Assembly (NCBI GenBank): GCA_947579605.1
Contig: OX388311.1
Span: 23,562,951-23,626,950, forward strand
Length of the DNA: 64,000 nt
Origin: Athripsodes cinereus
Lineage: Eukaryota > Arthropoda > Insecta > Trichoptera > Leptoceridae
Direction: 5' to 3'
In this document: positions 28,801 through 43,800 of the stretch, one piece after another
How positions within the stretch are numbered: the first letter of the stretch is position 1
How the letters are laid out: each line of letters begins with the position of its first letter
The notes under the pieces: generated by a model
The model's input: the letters and a program-made list of their open reading frames with translations, nothing else
What the model was told of the DNA's origin: nothing
The model's database searches: none
Position numbers and translations under genes: made by a program

Positions 28801-31800
28801 ATTATAAAAACCACAATCTAATTATTTAGCCGGTTGCACATCCTACAGAAAGTCTATAATCAGTTCAGATGGAAACCACAATTATATATCAAAATAATGA
28901 TGGAATCTCAATAAAGCCGACAATATTTTATGCTACTTTTGCATAATAATAAATCCTTGTAATTCAAGGACGAATCCGGAACGTTCAATATCCTTAGATC
29001 ATTCATAGAAACATACCATCTTGCTATTCAAGCTTAAATTTATATGTACGATATCAAACGTAAATCTGTAGGTAAGTATTTTTTTACTGTGTAAGAAAGA
29101 ATAAATGTAAGTTTTTAATGTATCATGATTCAAAAATACAATAAAGATAGTTCCGTGGAGTTCCCAGCAAAAAATTTATCTCCCCCTCTTTTCTATATTT
29201 TTTTGGGATCCTGTTAATGGTTTGCATTTGTACAGCATCCCACGTATGACGTTTAAAATAATACACTTCAGCGGTGACGTATTTCATCAAACGTGAATGT
29301 CGTATTTATTATAATATGGAGAGGGCAAGTTGTATGTTTACTACTTATAAAGAATGAGTCCTCTGGCTACCCCACTCATGGTTATGCCGTTATGTTATAA
29401 AAGAAATGATATTTTGATTTCTCTCTATAAAATGAGGTTCACATTTGTCGAATATCGCCAGGCGAATTTCAAAATATATCGCCTGGCGAAAAAAAAAATC
29501 GCCGGACACCCTTTGATTGTCATACCTGTTCACACAGACCACCGATACAGAAACGATCTATCAGATGCTTCTTGATTTTGACAGTGTTTTCAAAATGGCG
29601 GACGTCGAGATGGAGATCGCGAATTGTTTATTTTTAGTCGAAAATGTTATAGTAGAGGTTATAAGGCGCCTTTTAATTAAGGAAACAAACGCCACAAACC
29701 AACAACAAACATAACATCTGTCACGAAGCGGGAAACATTATAAAATTTAAAGCTTATAAAGTTTTTATCATAGTTACGGACGCCGCGCACATCTACGCAT
29801 GCGCGAATCGTTCAACCAGAGAAAAAGTTGGAAGGTGGTCAACTTGAGACGATATCGTTTCTACTGGTTTTTATCGTTTCAGACTAGCTGTCATTTTGTT
29901 CACACGGTTGAAATGGCTGGCGATATTTTGGTGCCCAGGCGATATTCGCCAAAGTGAGAACACCACATTATTTGCATGACAAAAATGTTTTAGACAGTTA
30001 ATGTAATATGGTTAGAAATATAGTTAGATGGAAGAAATCGCTTCAATCTCTTTTGAGAAAATTTTTTGTATTTTATATTATTGTTTTGTCAACACTGGTG
30101 TATAATAATGATTCAAAGCTGTTTATCACTCTGTACTCCCGATATAAGCATTACAAGGCAAATGCGTATATACCGTTATGAAATTCATGTACAAAAAAAA
30201 TCAAATCGAAACATTATAAAATAATTCAACTTCAATAATAAGGTGTACCGTTTTACGTTTGATGAACTTGCATTGTTTCATGCAAAACAGTAACGTATCC
30301 TTTTACACACTTTACATCTGCATCCCACATTGGTTTGAAATCAATTTTGATATTGTTATCATCGTAACATATATAACACTCCTATAATCTAGTTATTGAA
30401 ATTATAGTAATAATACGCAAATTTATAGTAACGATACATATTATATCATTTTTCTACAACATAGTAGGTATTGAAATTACTTTCCGCCCTCATATAAATT
30501 ATTTATTATATTGGCAAGGTGATTAGAGATCACTGATCTTACTCTGTAACAATACAATAATATTATTATTATTATGATTTTTCTTTGCGGTTCTAAATCT
30601 AATTATTATTATGATAACTCCAGTGACGTGGCAGGAATATTTATGTTATATTGGTCTGCATGTATTTGAAATGAAAATAAAATAATTTGCTCCTGGTTCC
30701 AATAATAATTATAGTACCTTAACATTTAGGTAATTGTGAAAATAAATTTGTTCAAAAGGCGTACATATTATTGCCTCGAGGAAATGTTTTCCAGTAAACT
30801 TAACGTTAACCTGGTTTTTACAGTTTGGCATAAATACGAACTCGGTAAATCTGACATGAAAAAAATTTTAAGTTAAAAAAAAAAAATGTTTTTATATTCT
30901 TAAAAAAAAATTCTTAAAATTTTTTTTTTAAGCAATTTGAGATATTCCACGATGTTCATCCGTCATCGAGTTTTCATTTTAGTAGAAAAGTATAGAAATT
31001 TCAGAAAGTTCCCGGTTTTTTCATCTTGTTGCAAGAATTTTAAACCCAAACCCTACCTTATTCAATATAAATTATGTCTGAAAAAAATTGCAGTCAACCA
31101 TGCAACTGTTTGAGACATTCGTTTGTAGGCATGATTTTTTTTTATATGTTCAGAAAACACGCCACTGGTCAACTCCAAGGTACTTATTTTGAAGTTGAAT
31201 TGTCGATAGTAATTTGAAAAACTATTTCTAAGTTATGTAAAAAAATTGCGAAGGTGTCCAAAATAACAATATTTAGCACATTTGTCTTATTAAATAAAAT
31301 AATATAGTGATTTTGTTTTATATAGGTATACAATCAGGTGTGACCTTTGAAACAGTCAATCAACCTGCGTGCAATTGCAATGTTTTTTTTTTTCATCCAA
31401 ACAATTAATTATTTGGAAATATAGTGTCAAATTATTTCACACAACAACACCTCCTTCGTATTACAGTGTAAGATTTTTGCATAATTTATTTGGCGTGAGA
31501 ATGTAAAAAGTAGGTAGTTGTATTTTTAACAATGTTCATTCTCATAATAATATAATCGTATTATATCATTTTATTTATAAAAAAAATACATAATTTCTAC
31601 TCGAGTTCCAAAATTAGTATTATTCTTCTTGCTCAACATTCTTCAATTGTAAAACGTGATTTACTCACTGATTGGAGGAGTGATTTACCTTAAATTGGAT
31701 TGTGTTTTATAAATTAGCAACTAATTGAATTTAGCTTTAAAAAGAGTGTTGAAATTTTAATTAAAATATTTACCTTGATTTTATGATTCAAAGACTGATC

Positions 31801-34800
31801 TTAATCTTGAGATGATTTCAAAATAATAAAAAAACTGTACCTACGCATATCAAGTTTAGATAATACACTACGAGTATTTTGTATTAACAATTTTATAAAA
31901 AAAAATACTTCGATTTCAACAAAAACTCGAGTCGTGCTCAACGTTTTTTTTTGCCTTTTGAACTGTCAAAATAATTCACGACCAAAACCAATCATCGATC
32001 GATGTGATCGTCTTATGAATGTTTTTTATAAGTGCACTCATCAGTCGATATAAATCATATTTATGACAAATCCTAAAGAGTACATTTATTATTTTTGCGA
32101 TACGTTGTTGGTCACTCCAGGATTATTCGCTAATGAGGAGTCGAAAAATAATCATTCATAAGGCGATTAAAAGCGACCTTTAATGCTGTGTAATTAATGA
32201 ATGGGTCATAAATTAAATGACATTCATATGAATCAGGATTTATAGTAGGTAGTTATATGGATTGTAGACCTATTATATCACCTGTCTTGACTCGTTTTTG
32301 GTAAACAAAAATATCTTAATATCAACCGTGTGTCTTTGCTTAGTTAATAATATCATAGGACTTTATATCGCTATGAATAAAAAAAAATTACGAGATAAAA
32401 TGTATGCCAATGAATAGATTAAAAAAAAAGGTTTTATGAAAACCTAACCCTATATAACTCTGATTGAATGATCAGGGGTGAATACGATTCATCTAATTAT
32501 GCATATAAATTACTTCTTTAGATGTTGAAATACTGAGTAGTTATTAAAAACCTTATATTATGTTTTATTTAAATCGCGTAATATATTGCGATATACCTAA
32601 ATATAATTTATTCTCCGAACCAAAATGAGTAATGTTTTGATCGGTTGCTATTTAAGGAATAATAATTATATGAATTTCCCTACTAATTCATCTATAAATT
32701 ACAGATTCCAACAAATTTAATGATTGATATTATTACTAAGTATCTAGTAGTTTCATTGAAAATAGTTTAAACATAGTCGGTAAATAATATTGAAACATTG
32801 ACCCACTTTCTAAGTCATAGATTAACTTAATAACATGCCGCTGCTTGGTAAAATTACGCAGATCAGATAGATGTATACTTAATATTTTAATTATTATGGA
32901 TACAAGACGATATACTTATCTTGTTTATGGATTTTATTAATTATTATCGATCATTCTCTTAATTTCATGATAAACTACAGGTTTGAAATGAATTAGAGAG
33001 TTTAATAACTCTATGTAGAAATCTATAAGAATTAAGTGCATCTATAAACGTTACAAGTATGTAAATATTAGAAGTTACATATTTTTATAATCTATGCCTT
33101 TAAATACAAATTTTAATGTTAATAGTGTTTTCATACAATCATAATTCACTCGGTATCGGGTGCCTTGCCTCGAGGAAAAAGAAAGAAAGAAAAGTATTTT
33201 CATACAAAGACTTATCGTACTTAAAAGAAATTAATGATAGATATGATTTTTAGTAAAGTCTTGCACAATTAAAAAATAACAAGAAACTGCCATGTGGATG
33301 TTTTCACCTCTTTTTAATAAAACAATATATTTGTTGTTTCAAGAGAAGTGGAGTTTTAGGAAAAATATATTAAATAAAAAGTTTTATGAAATTCATTTAA
33401 TAAATATTTCAGGATATGGAAAATACTTAATATCTAGTATTTAAACAGTTGAAAATATATGTACATTAAGTTATTCTTTATCACTCTTTTCCCATTCTTA
33501 ATGTCTTTATTTTTATAACATTAGTGAAATTTATTAAACCGTCTTTGCCGAATCCTTTAAAAGTGTAACTTATCAGTTGCGTGTATTTTAACTTCATTAT
33601 TCAGTCTTTTCTTGAGGATATCTGAGTCCAGACTAGTATTAATGATCGCATTGAAATAAAAGAGACAAGATGGTAAAAAATAATTTTTCAACAGATTAAA
33701 TCAATTTCTTATATTCTGCATTGCACGGTAATAGAATATTCCTACGTCGAAAATGATTAAGATTGGTTATTTTATCTTACACAACATTAAAATTTCGACC
33801 TCTTATTAGGAATACACGTTGGAAACAAGGCTCATTCACTCTTAGTGATTTTATATTATTTACATATTGTATCAGCGCGTTTCTATAATTGAATATATTT
33901 TAATCAAACGTTTTCTACTACTACTACTACTTTAAAAATCATTTTTTTTAGTAAAAGACGTCTTTCGACTTCTATGGGTATTATCAATCTATTGAATGAT
34001 TATTGAATGATTATTGAGAGACGCCTATATGGACCAACTGAAGAGGGACATGAGCTGTGGCTCATATATGGAGTTGAAGAGACTAGCTGAGAATAGGGAG
34101 GAGTGGAGAAATAAGTCAAAACTCGTTGCAGACCAATCCAATGGATTGTAACTCATTATATATAGAATGATTAATCTATTGGTTATAATCTAAGAAGTCG
34201 AAAGACATCTCTCTCAATAAAAATCAATAGTAGATGAAAACATTCTTAGTTCTCTAATTTAATTCCGTGTGCCTAGGTATTTATTTATACGCTCTTTTTC
34301 ATTTTTATTTTTAAAATGAACTGCTTATATTTATGAAATAAATAAAATCTCATAAGAAACTATATGCTTGTATCGCGAAGGCGGAGTAAGCCGGCAGCAG
34401 GGTTCAAACCTGTAATTTCTTGATCGAAAGTACTATCCAGCAGCCAACCACCTTCGTTTACATTTAGTCACCCGATCAGTAATTTTGTATTCTCATTTCC
34501 GTACTTTTTGCAACCTTCACTTTGAATAATTATTCTGTCACTCGTTTAAATACAATTCATACAAATTTATGTACTATCTCAAAACATCGACAAAACCTTA
34601 CAATTCATGAGTTAAAATATTAGTGAACAAATATAAAGAATGACACTTGTATCACTCAAATAACGTGATGTAATGTACCGACAACATCGCAAGCAGTAAA
34701 ATTTTATGATTGGTATACCTACTCTTAAATGTGCGAATACTTGTAAAGGAAAATCATCATTACAATATTATTAAATTATATTTAAGTACCTACCTATTAA

Positions 34801-37800
34801 TACTTTTTATTACTTTTTTCAGCCCGACTACGATGACATTGAAGAAGAAGCAAGGATGACACACTTCCCACGAGGCAAGTCTGACAAGGGCAAAGATAAT
34901 AAGAAATACGGTAAGCGTCTCGTATAGAACAAAATATTAAAATAAGTAAACTTTAATTTATCGACCGACGGTTCTTGGTGGAAGTTCATATTATTTTTTA
35001 AGAATGTCAAATTGTTTTTAAGATACTGTATAAATCTCTTAAGGAAGACAGCTTTGGAAACAGCACACTTGTTTACACAATTTCACACCTTTATATATTT
35101 GCATACTAAGGAGAAGACGCTTTTGAAAACAATCTGAATACTAATAATAATCAAAGTAACGAAACATTTTCTTTCCTTGTATGGAACACAATAATATTCT
35201 CTACATTCTGAACAACTCCTAGAATTCTCGAGTATTTCTGTTAATGTTATTCTTTTGTAATGAACTACAATTGAGTATTTAGATAGTGCAAATTATTTAA
35301 ATTCACCCAAATCGATAAATTCTTAAAGAAAAAAAGTAGGTATACACTTGAAAAAATAAACAACTTGTAATAATTTTTGAAGATTTTACTCACTTGTTAT
35401 TCATGATTGTGAAAAGCTAATCTTAGCTACATTTCAAAAAAGTCTAGTGAGTATAAAATGAATTATGATATAGGGCGATATAATGACGAGGAGTATTTCT
35501 TACGACCATAGGTTAAAATATATGTAAAATAGTTAGTACATTTTGCTGGTTATTGTGGAAGGTATTAAGTAACTACGTATTATTTATATGATACAATGTT
35601 CATTGAATATGGACTACTTTGCCCTTTTCTTAAGGATCAGTTCAGAACATTATAATGTTCTAAGATAATAAACAAGTGCAAAACCAAACATAGCTCTAGT
35701 AGAGTTCTATGTAATAAATTGTTCCTTAAACATCCAATGAACTTGTAAACTCACCTTCCACAGTAATACTTTATATTGTTACAACGAGGTGAGAATGAGA
35801 AATTCCACTACGGACTTCAATAGAACACTATGCGTAACTAAAAAAGGTATGGCGTTGCTAGTTTCCATGAATTTATTCCCATGCTAAGCAGACTTATGTT
35901 TTCGTTTTGAACTTGTATATTATAATAGTACCTACTTCTGATAGAACAGGAACATTAAACTTTACTTACCTTACGTCTACAGTGTTGGTTTACATTGAAT
36001 ATGTCATGTTTTTTCGCACTAATGTTGCCTTGATGTCGAACTGTCTTGACAGGCAGCTTGCTACGGTACTAGATATAATATAACATATTATTTAAGTTAC
36101 CTTATTAAATCTACTGTAATATAACGCCTTGCTTTAAAACATAAAATACATATACATTTATATTATTACTAAATCGTAAGTCATGCATACTGCACAGTTT
36201 ATATTTTCATACTTCTACATAATATAATGACATATTATAATATGACAACTAACAGCGCCCTAAGATGTATTTGAGTAAATGGAATTGGATCTACGAGGAA
36301 ATATTGTTTTAAATTATTATATTTATGCACAGTACTCGTGCCTTAGTAATAATAAAATATAAATATTGATAAAAGAACTTTCGTTATATATGTTTCCTAT
36401 CCGGTCAGTTTAACATTGAAAATTCAATACATGTAAAACATACTATTAAATATTATGATTAAAATTATTTTGGAAATTGTTCTACGATTATTGAAATTCA
36501 AATCTGTGGGTGCAGATGTTAAAAATATTTTTCATACATAGAAAATATATGAAATAAAAATAACATTTCATTGCTTAATCGCTTATGGGGGTTTTCGATC
36601 GTGTTCAAAATCCTAACAAAATATAATTATATGTATGTTTAAACTAATATAGTGCTAAAATAAAATTCATGCACAAATATATGAAGATAAATTTATTACT
36701 TAAAGTCTGAAACCATCGGTACCCATACCTAAGATCAACCACCGAGTATTCATGTGGGTTATATAGCCTTATTATTTTCTTTTTAAAGTCCTCGAGGGAT
36801 CCGACCTGCTTTAAGTCGGGCGGCAATGAATTACAGAATTAACAATATCACATTTTCAGTCCTCGTAGTCGTTATAATATTATCTGTGAATAACGGATCT
36901 ATAAGTTAAGTCTTTTGTCGTTTAGCTGTAGTTTTCAGAAACTGCTAAATCAGAATCCTATACTCCACTCTCTGCTGTAATGTCATAACTTTAAAATGAT
37001 GAAAAATACATTAACTTTTTCTCTTTATTTTTTTTCTATTGTATATTAGTTACTATAGTTTTTGAAAATCTTTTTGATCTTTGCAATATTATGAAGTGTA
37101 GTCTTGCATACTAATCCATAAGATGAAATTCCACATGAAACTATTGAGTTACAAAGTAGTAAATCAGTCTTAAAAAGTGTTTGTTATTAATGATTATCAA
37201 TATGATGTGACCTCTGTCAGGAGAGGGCAGTTACATGTCTGTGAATTTTCGTGAAAGCAATCACGATTATGCGTTAAAATTAGAGGCTCTACGGGACGAA
37301 TTCATACACCTTCTGTCAAATATTATGATAATGTTATTTTAAAAACGTTATATCAAAGGATTTTTTAATTTGTGTGATATTAGAGCTGTTGCAATATGCA
37401 CCTGAACATGCATGGTGTAAAAATATGTCTAATACATACCTATAAAGAATGATTCTTTAGTACCTACCTATATGTTTATCACAAGTATATTTGTAAGACT
37501 TGATTTTACTATTGGAAATATAATATAAATGCATTTAATGTGAGTTACTAGGTCATTTATGTATTTTATACCTAGTGATAATAATATCGTTTCTATGAAG
37601 TAAGTCAACATGTCAGAGGCTTGATATTTTTACTCTATATTACAAGATACTCTTATACAGAAATATATCATTCTTCTAGTCTAGGCGTATATCGTCTAGT
37701 TTTATATCCATATACCAAAACTTTTACTCGTACAAACAAAAATTTGATCGATGAATGTTTTGCATATATTTTGAGTCCCTTTTAAGGCACGTATTTGTAA

Positions 37801-40800
37801 AATCTCAAAAATAAAACATTTGACGTCTGACATTTGACGACGTTATCTAGTAAATCCTATGACAACGATATCAGAGCGCAAGGAATGTCGTGGAAAGAGG
37901 TGACGCAATATTCACAGAGACGCTCTGAATGGAGGAGGCTGGTTTCTGCCCTGTGCTCCCGAGAGGAGCGTTGAGAGCGATGATGATGAATCTAGTAAAT
38001 AGAATTCCACTCATCCTGAATGACTTATTCATATTTGAACAGAGAGATTAAATTGCGTCCACGAATTTATTACATGGAGTTTGGTCTACTGGCTCCCTTA
38101 TTAATTTGTGGGAGAATCTTTGATGGTATTTATCTGCTCGTAATTATTATTCTAGTGATACTATTTAATTCATTTTTTATATATGGAAAAAACACAATTG
38201 GTTTAAGTTTTACTTAAAAAAATTTAACGAGTAGTGACCTGGTTTCAACTTATAAAGTCATTGTCAAACTAATCACTTTTATAAGTTTATGAAAATTATG
38301 AGTTCTTTGATTAATCCCTTCTTAGCTAAGCTACGCTTATTTATAGCTTTATTAATTCCAATAAAATAAGATTTAATTCTAAGTTAAATTGAAATGTAAA
38401 CCGCAACGAAAGTGATGTCAATACAATTAGCCTACATATTATTTTTCTATAGTAAATCACGACCATAATATTAAGTAAAATTGAGTTACAGCGAACACTG
38501 TAAATTATTCACTTTACTCGCTTTCAAACAATTTAAACGTTACAATTTCTTGGAAATTTAAAGTGCATTGTGCCACTCACACTTTTGTACAACTGTAACA
38601 TGAAAATATTTTCTACCAATTTATTTACACTTTGGAATTGAGGGTACATTTTTATGATATTGTTATTTGTGAAAAATTGGAATAAAATTGAGATTACTTC
38701 ACGCGTACTTATTTATATTTAGAATATTGTTAATAATAATGTTGTATTGCTCTAATCTATATAATTATGTACTGTTAAGAATTGTTGAGTAGATCTTATT
38801 GACTGTTAAATATAATATTGCTTAGTTAGTAGATTGTATTGAAAACTAGCCGAGATTCTATCAAGTAGTTACCCAAAAATGTTTATTTCACTTTTTTATG
38901 AAACAGATATTGAACTCTTCAATTATTTTTTAATCCTTTAATTTAACAATGCGGCAATGGGTAGAAACGGCTGAATGAATATTCAGAGCGACTATTCGTC
39001 AGTTGAATCACTTATTTTCATGGTAATCTTGTTGTCGTCATAGGATCGTTGTGTTGTTAGAGCAATTAACTAGTTTTCCTCTACGATTAGTTTGACAAAT
39101 TGTTTCGTACAACATACATACTTACTATTATTACTTCATAGCTTCTACTAAAAACGAAATAATTTTAAGTGATGGAATAAGGCGAAATAGCAATAGCTTA
39201 TAATGATTCCCATAATGTATTATGTTAATAACACAATATCCTTGAATAAAAAGAGAAGTGCATCTCTGTTAGTGTTAGTAGGTATATGGTATGTATGTTG
39301 AAATCATGACATTTCATAATCAGATTCAGGTGCACTTGGAGGATGAGCCGTGGGTATGATAATAATAAGTAAGTAATAGTAATACTTCTAGTCAGGTATA
39401 AACGTATAGTCTAAACATGTATGCAGATTTAGTGTATATATCTCTATACTTTATAGTTCATACATTAGTTTATAGTATATTATATCATGTATTGTAAAAC
39501 ATTATCGCTTTCAGATTATTGTGTACGGATATTTGTAGGTGGTTCGTAAATCACAAATTTTATTTATTTTGGATACATTGTTTGCCACTAAAAGTAAATC
39601 TAAACGTTTTTGCAAAACAAATGTATCGGTAAATGCGTTGAGGAAGCAAGCAATGGCGATATAATACAAAGAAGTACTTACGTATTACATATATAATATG
39701 AGACTTTTTTCGTCTTCTTTTTTCAAAAAACATAATATTATTTTCTGGCTGTTGATTTTCGGGTTTGCCATGTCTCGTTTTATTTAGTCGACGTTTCGGT
39801 GCACTTGCTGGCCCCATCTTCAGGATTTGAAGATGGTGAATATACAATGTTTCACAAATACCATCTTCAGGATATGAAGAAGATTCATATCCTGAAGATG
39901 GGGCCAGCAACTGCACCGAAACGTCGACTAAATAAAACGAGACATGGCAAACCCGAAAATCAACAACCAGATAGTGAAGATCGCCATGAAAGCCTTCAAA
40001 CCACATTGATAATATTATTTTGATACACAAAATGTTCCAAGTACCTATCTGTAACTTTTAAAAAGCATATTAACATAATAAAGCAAAAGCGTTTATTTCA
40101 AAAATGGCACAAAATGTTAGAGTAATATGTTGCAATACCCATATTAATTTTGACATAATTGTTTGCGATTTTTATCAGCACTGGTTCCATTTTGAATTTA
40201 GAACAAATCAAAACCAATCACACTGTATAATCACAAGACTTGTATGATTAGAGTATATTTAATAATATTATCATTTATACTTCTAATATTCTAATTTAAA
40301 GCGATATAATCTATAAATGTGCTAATTATCTGCAGAATAAATATCAATACAATCAATATACACCAAGTATACCATCTCAACACAAGCAGTATTAAACTAT
40401 AATTCTTAGAATGCATTAGATACCTATAAAAGCACATAGTAAAGTATTGTTTGTACCTAGATATATATTTTATTATTAGTATTAGCTATTCATAGGAATG
40501 ATAATACTTAAGAGGTGAACGATCTTTATAGCACTACTTATACAATAATACGTTACCTACTTATTTAAGTACGTTAATCTGCATCTGCAAACTACAAAAT
40601 ATACTCATATAAGTATTGGGTCGTGTACTTAAAAATACTACGTTTCAAACTGACAGACTGAAGACTTTGTTTTTTGTATGGCAATTGGCCTCTACTATTT
40701 TATCATTTTAGCTTTCAATTTCTAAGCTCATTATTGCATTGCTTCCAGAGTTGCGTTGTGGATATCCGTCCTATTCTCCCTCATATATTCTCGTCGGATA

Positions 40801-43800
40801 CTCCTCCATTAAGTGTTGGATTATTTAGGAGCGAGACACAATTCAATGCTTCTATGACAAGGCTTTTGGTGTCTCCCTGAAGACTTCCGTTAACACCAAT
40901 TAAAAATAACGTCCATGAGCAAACTGAAGACATCGTTCTTCTAAAATAGTTTCTCAAATGCCTAAGACATATCGGTATTGATGAATTCAAATAGATGCTT
41001 AACTATTTATAATAAATAAATTAAGTTTTACGTAAGATATTGCTATTCAAGCCGTATCGAATATATTAATACGTAAAACCATTCACCCACTTTCACTAAG
41101 ATAAAATCGAATTAACTATTCTGAGTGAATATCAGGATCTGAATTTATATCCTTATCTAATGATTGACATTATTTCGTACGCATACGGAATAAAAATTTA
41201 TTTTATATAATCTTAAAGTGCACAGTTACTTTAACATTGCGGAAACACATTTTACTAGAAACTTTATTCTTTTTATTGTGATAAATGAACGTCAAATAGA
41301 ACGTAGAGATAATTATAAAAAAATGGTCTTTCACTGTTTCCCCAAAGCGTTTGAGTGTCCTCCTGTAAAAAATAGCTATTCCTAAAAACAAAGCGTTTTC
41401 GGAATTAGACATTTGACATATTAAATTCAGTAACAAAAGTTGCCACCTTTCCTGAAAGTCTTAATTGTCATAAAGAGAATAACTAACATTTTTATTACAT
41501 ACAGTAAGTATACTAACGATCTTACTAGTGAAAAAGTCGCGATAGTATAGATAGGCAAGCGCGAAACCTTCTTTCAAAAATTGGCGATGGAAATGGAGAA
41601 ATCAAATGAATTTTACTTACTTTGCACCAAATTATTATACCTACGTACTTTAAATATTTCCATCCATTCCATCACTGCATCTGCTTGTAATAAAAATGCA
41701 AGTCATCCGTACCAATAAAAGCAAAGATATACAGAATAAGCGGCATGCTTCAATGCTAAATTGAGAACTAAAATATTTGAAAACATAATGTTTGACGAAT
41801 AGCTGCATTTTACAGGGCACTTAAAAAAAAATAGTGGAAAAACCTTTTTGTACCGAGGACTCCACGGGATAAATTAAATACATAGGAATATTTAAATTGA
41901 ATATATAATTTTAAGAATGTCGAACTACAATAATATCACTCAACAAAATATTACATATAAAGTATATGATTTCTACTTATAAATATGAGTCTCGACGCGA
42001 TATTTAGTAAAATATCAAGGCTAGTGATAATGTCATTCGATCATATTATTATTGATCTCGCATCGTGTAGGTATCTATATCTACCTACTACAGTACCTAA
42101 ACTATCTATCCTAAACCTAAAAGTAAAATAATAACCTGCTTAGTAACTTGAGTACCAACGTGCCTATCCTTAAGAAACTAAAATCTAATATTTTGTTATT
42201 TTTAAATATAACAATCTATTTATCCATGTATACCCTCACAGCAATACTTATCACACATGAGGAGTAATCAATAAATTAACTGCTCTAATAAATGAGCAAA
42301 TTGTTTTCTCCATACCAGTTAAAAGTAAAACATTCAGGAGAGATGGCATATTTCAATTGAAGATGTTAAATGTCTTATTTTTAATATTTTAAATGCACCT
42401 TCCTTTTACAAGACACTCGAAAACTTACAAAAAAAAAGAGGTAGACGTGTATTCTCTACAAATCACCAATATTTCGTAAAGCTTCGTAATCGACATTTAT
42501 ACTTAATCCAGTAAAAAAATCTTTATTGTACATGCTTTGTTATATATTGTCGACTGTCCAGCAACTAGGTTTTACAACTGTAAAGCTGGCAGTGGTATTT
42601 TTACCGAGAACTTCACCAATTTATATATATTTAATAAAAACCTATTGATTTATTGAATTACTAATTTATTAATAATTATTGATTTATAATTGATTTATTT
42701 ATTTATTAATCCGACATTTTAGTGAAGCAAAATTTTGTAATAGAAAGTAACTGAATGAAATATAATGTACATTTTAAAGCTTTTTTGTTTAATGAGTAAA
42801 ATTTTTGAATTGAATAGAATGAAAAAAAAAATAGAAAATTTTTGTCATCGCAAGATGATAAATTATAAAATTAAATATAAAGGTATCTATTATTGTATTT
42901 AATAAATAAACAAAATAATAAATAATAAACACGTGTCATGAATTGCAGTGTAATGTGATATATTGTCTCATTATATATTTCATAAAAATCCTATAGAAAA
43001 CATTCATCACATGTAAATGTTGCAAGTACTTTAACATTGTACCTTACATATCATTCTACTTAAATAGACCATTGTGAGATTATTTGACAATGATTATAAT
43101 ACAATATACATACATACATGTATGCAAGTACAAACAATGTCTTGATACTATTACATATTATTATAAAGTATATTATTATTATTAAATGTACCCATATAGT
43201 TATTGTGACCCACTTTATATAGGTACTATTCAGAGTGTTCATACTGCAACACAATTGTGTGATATAACAGTTTCACTTTCGTTCTGTCCTCGCTCAATGT
43301 ATTTCAGATAAATGAGTGAATTTCAATCATCTTTATTATAATATATGAAATGTGTTGAAATATACATGTAACAAATAAAAATAATAGCAAAGCAATGGAA
43401 TAGTGTTGATATAATATAATATGTATTAAAATAATCACAATACACAACTAGTAAAATTACTTCCTTCATTCACTTAATGTGATCGGTATTTCAATTACTG
43501 ATTTTTATTATTTTGTTTTCAGATGATCCCTATTACTGCGGACTGAGAGCTCGTGTCCCCAACTTTGGGAAGGCCAGTAACGGCGTTCCACCTAGTACGA
43601 AGCTCGGCAAAGACCCATCAGTGCTCGGAGTCCCCAGCAAGCGCTACAGCTTGGCGCAGCCTCATCCCATGCTGATGACACACCACGCCCACGTGCACCA
43701 CCCTCCTGTGTGGCACGCACGCTCCTATGAGAGCGGCATCGGTGCGTATGAACACCACGAACAGCTTCTGCACGAATGGGATGAACAACTTCAGCACATG

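Larger units (their letters stand above)
26610..34822 (+). other. Intron between exons 3 and 4
   Basis: An 8.2-kb intron (gtagga / tttttcag). It contains a tRNA-like sequence (28213-28288), dispersed-repeat copies (28310-28470, 29150-29400), the inverted partner of the element upstream of exon 3 (29426-29971), a short LINE tail (34019-34165) and a second tRNA-like sequence (34384-34458). The stretch 30000-33990 is AT-rich with homopolymer runs and nothing recognised. Confidence 0.8.
34911..43522 (+). other. Intron between exon 4 and alternative exon A
   Basis: An 8.6-kb intron (gtaagc / ttttcag). For the exon B transcript the intron would run on to 51285. It contains LINE tails (37858-37988, 40745-40985), the inverted pair with hammerhead-like cores (39745-39970) and several degraded dispersed repeats (38075-38140, 41325-41480, 41735-41875, 42295-42465). 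No other exon-like block was seen. Confidence 0.75.

Noticed and set aside
39560..40030. 156-residue minus-strand and 74-residue plus-strand open frames
   Set aside because: Both read through the arms of the inverted repeat, so the similar peptides (APKRRLNKTRHGKPENQQP) come from the repeat on each strand. There is no start context or splice support.
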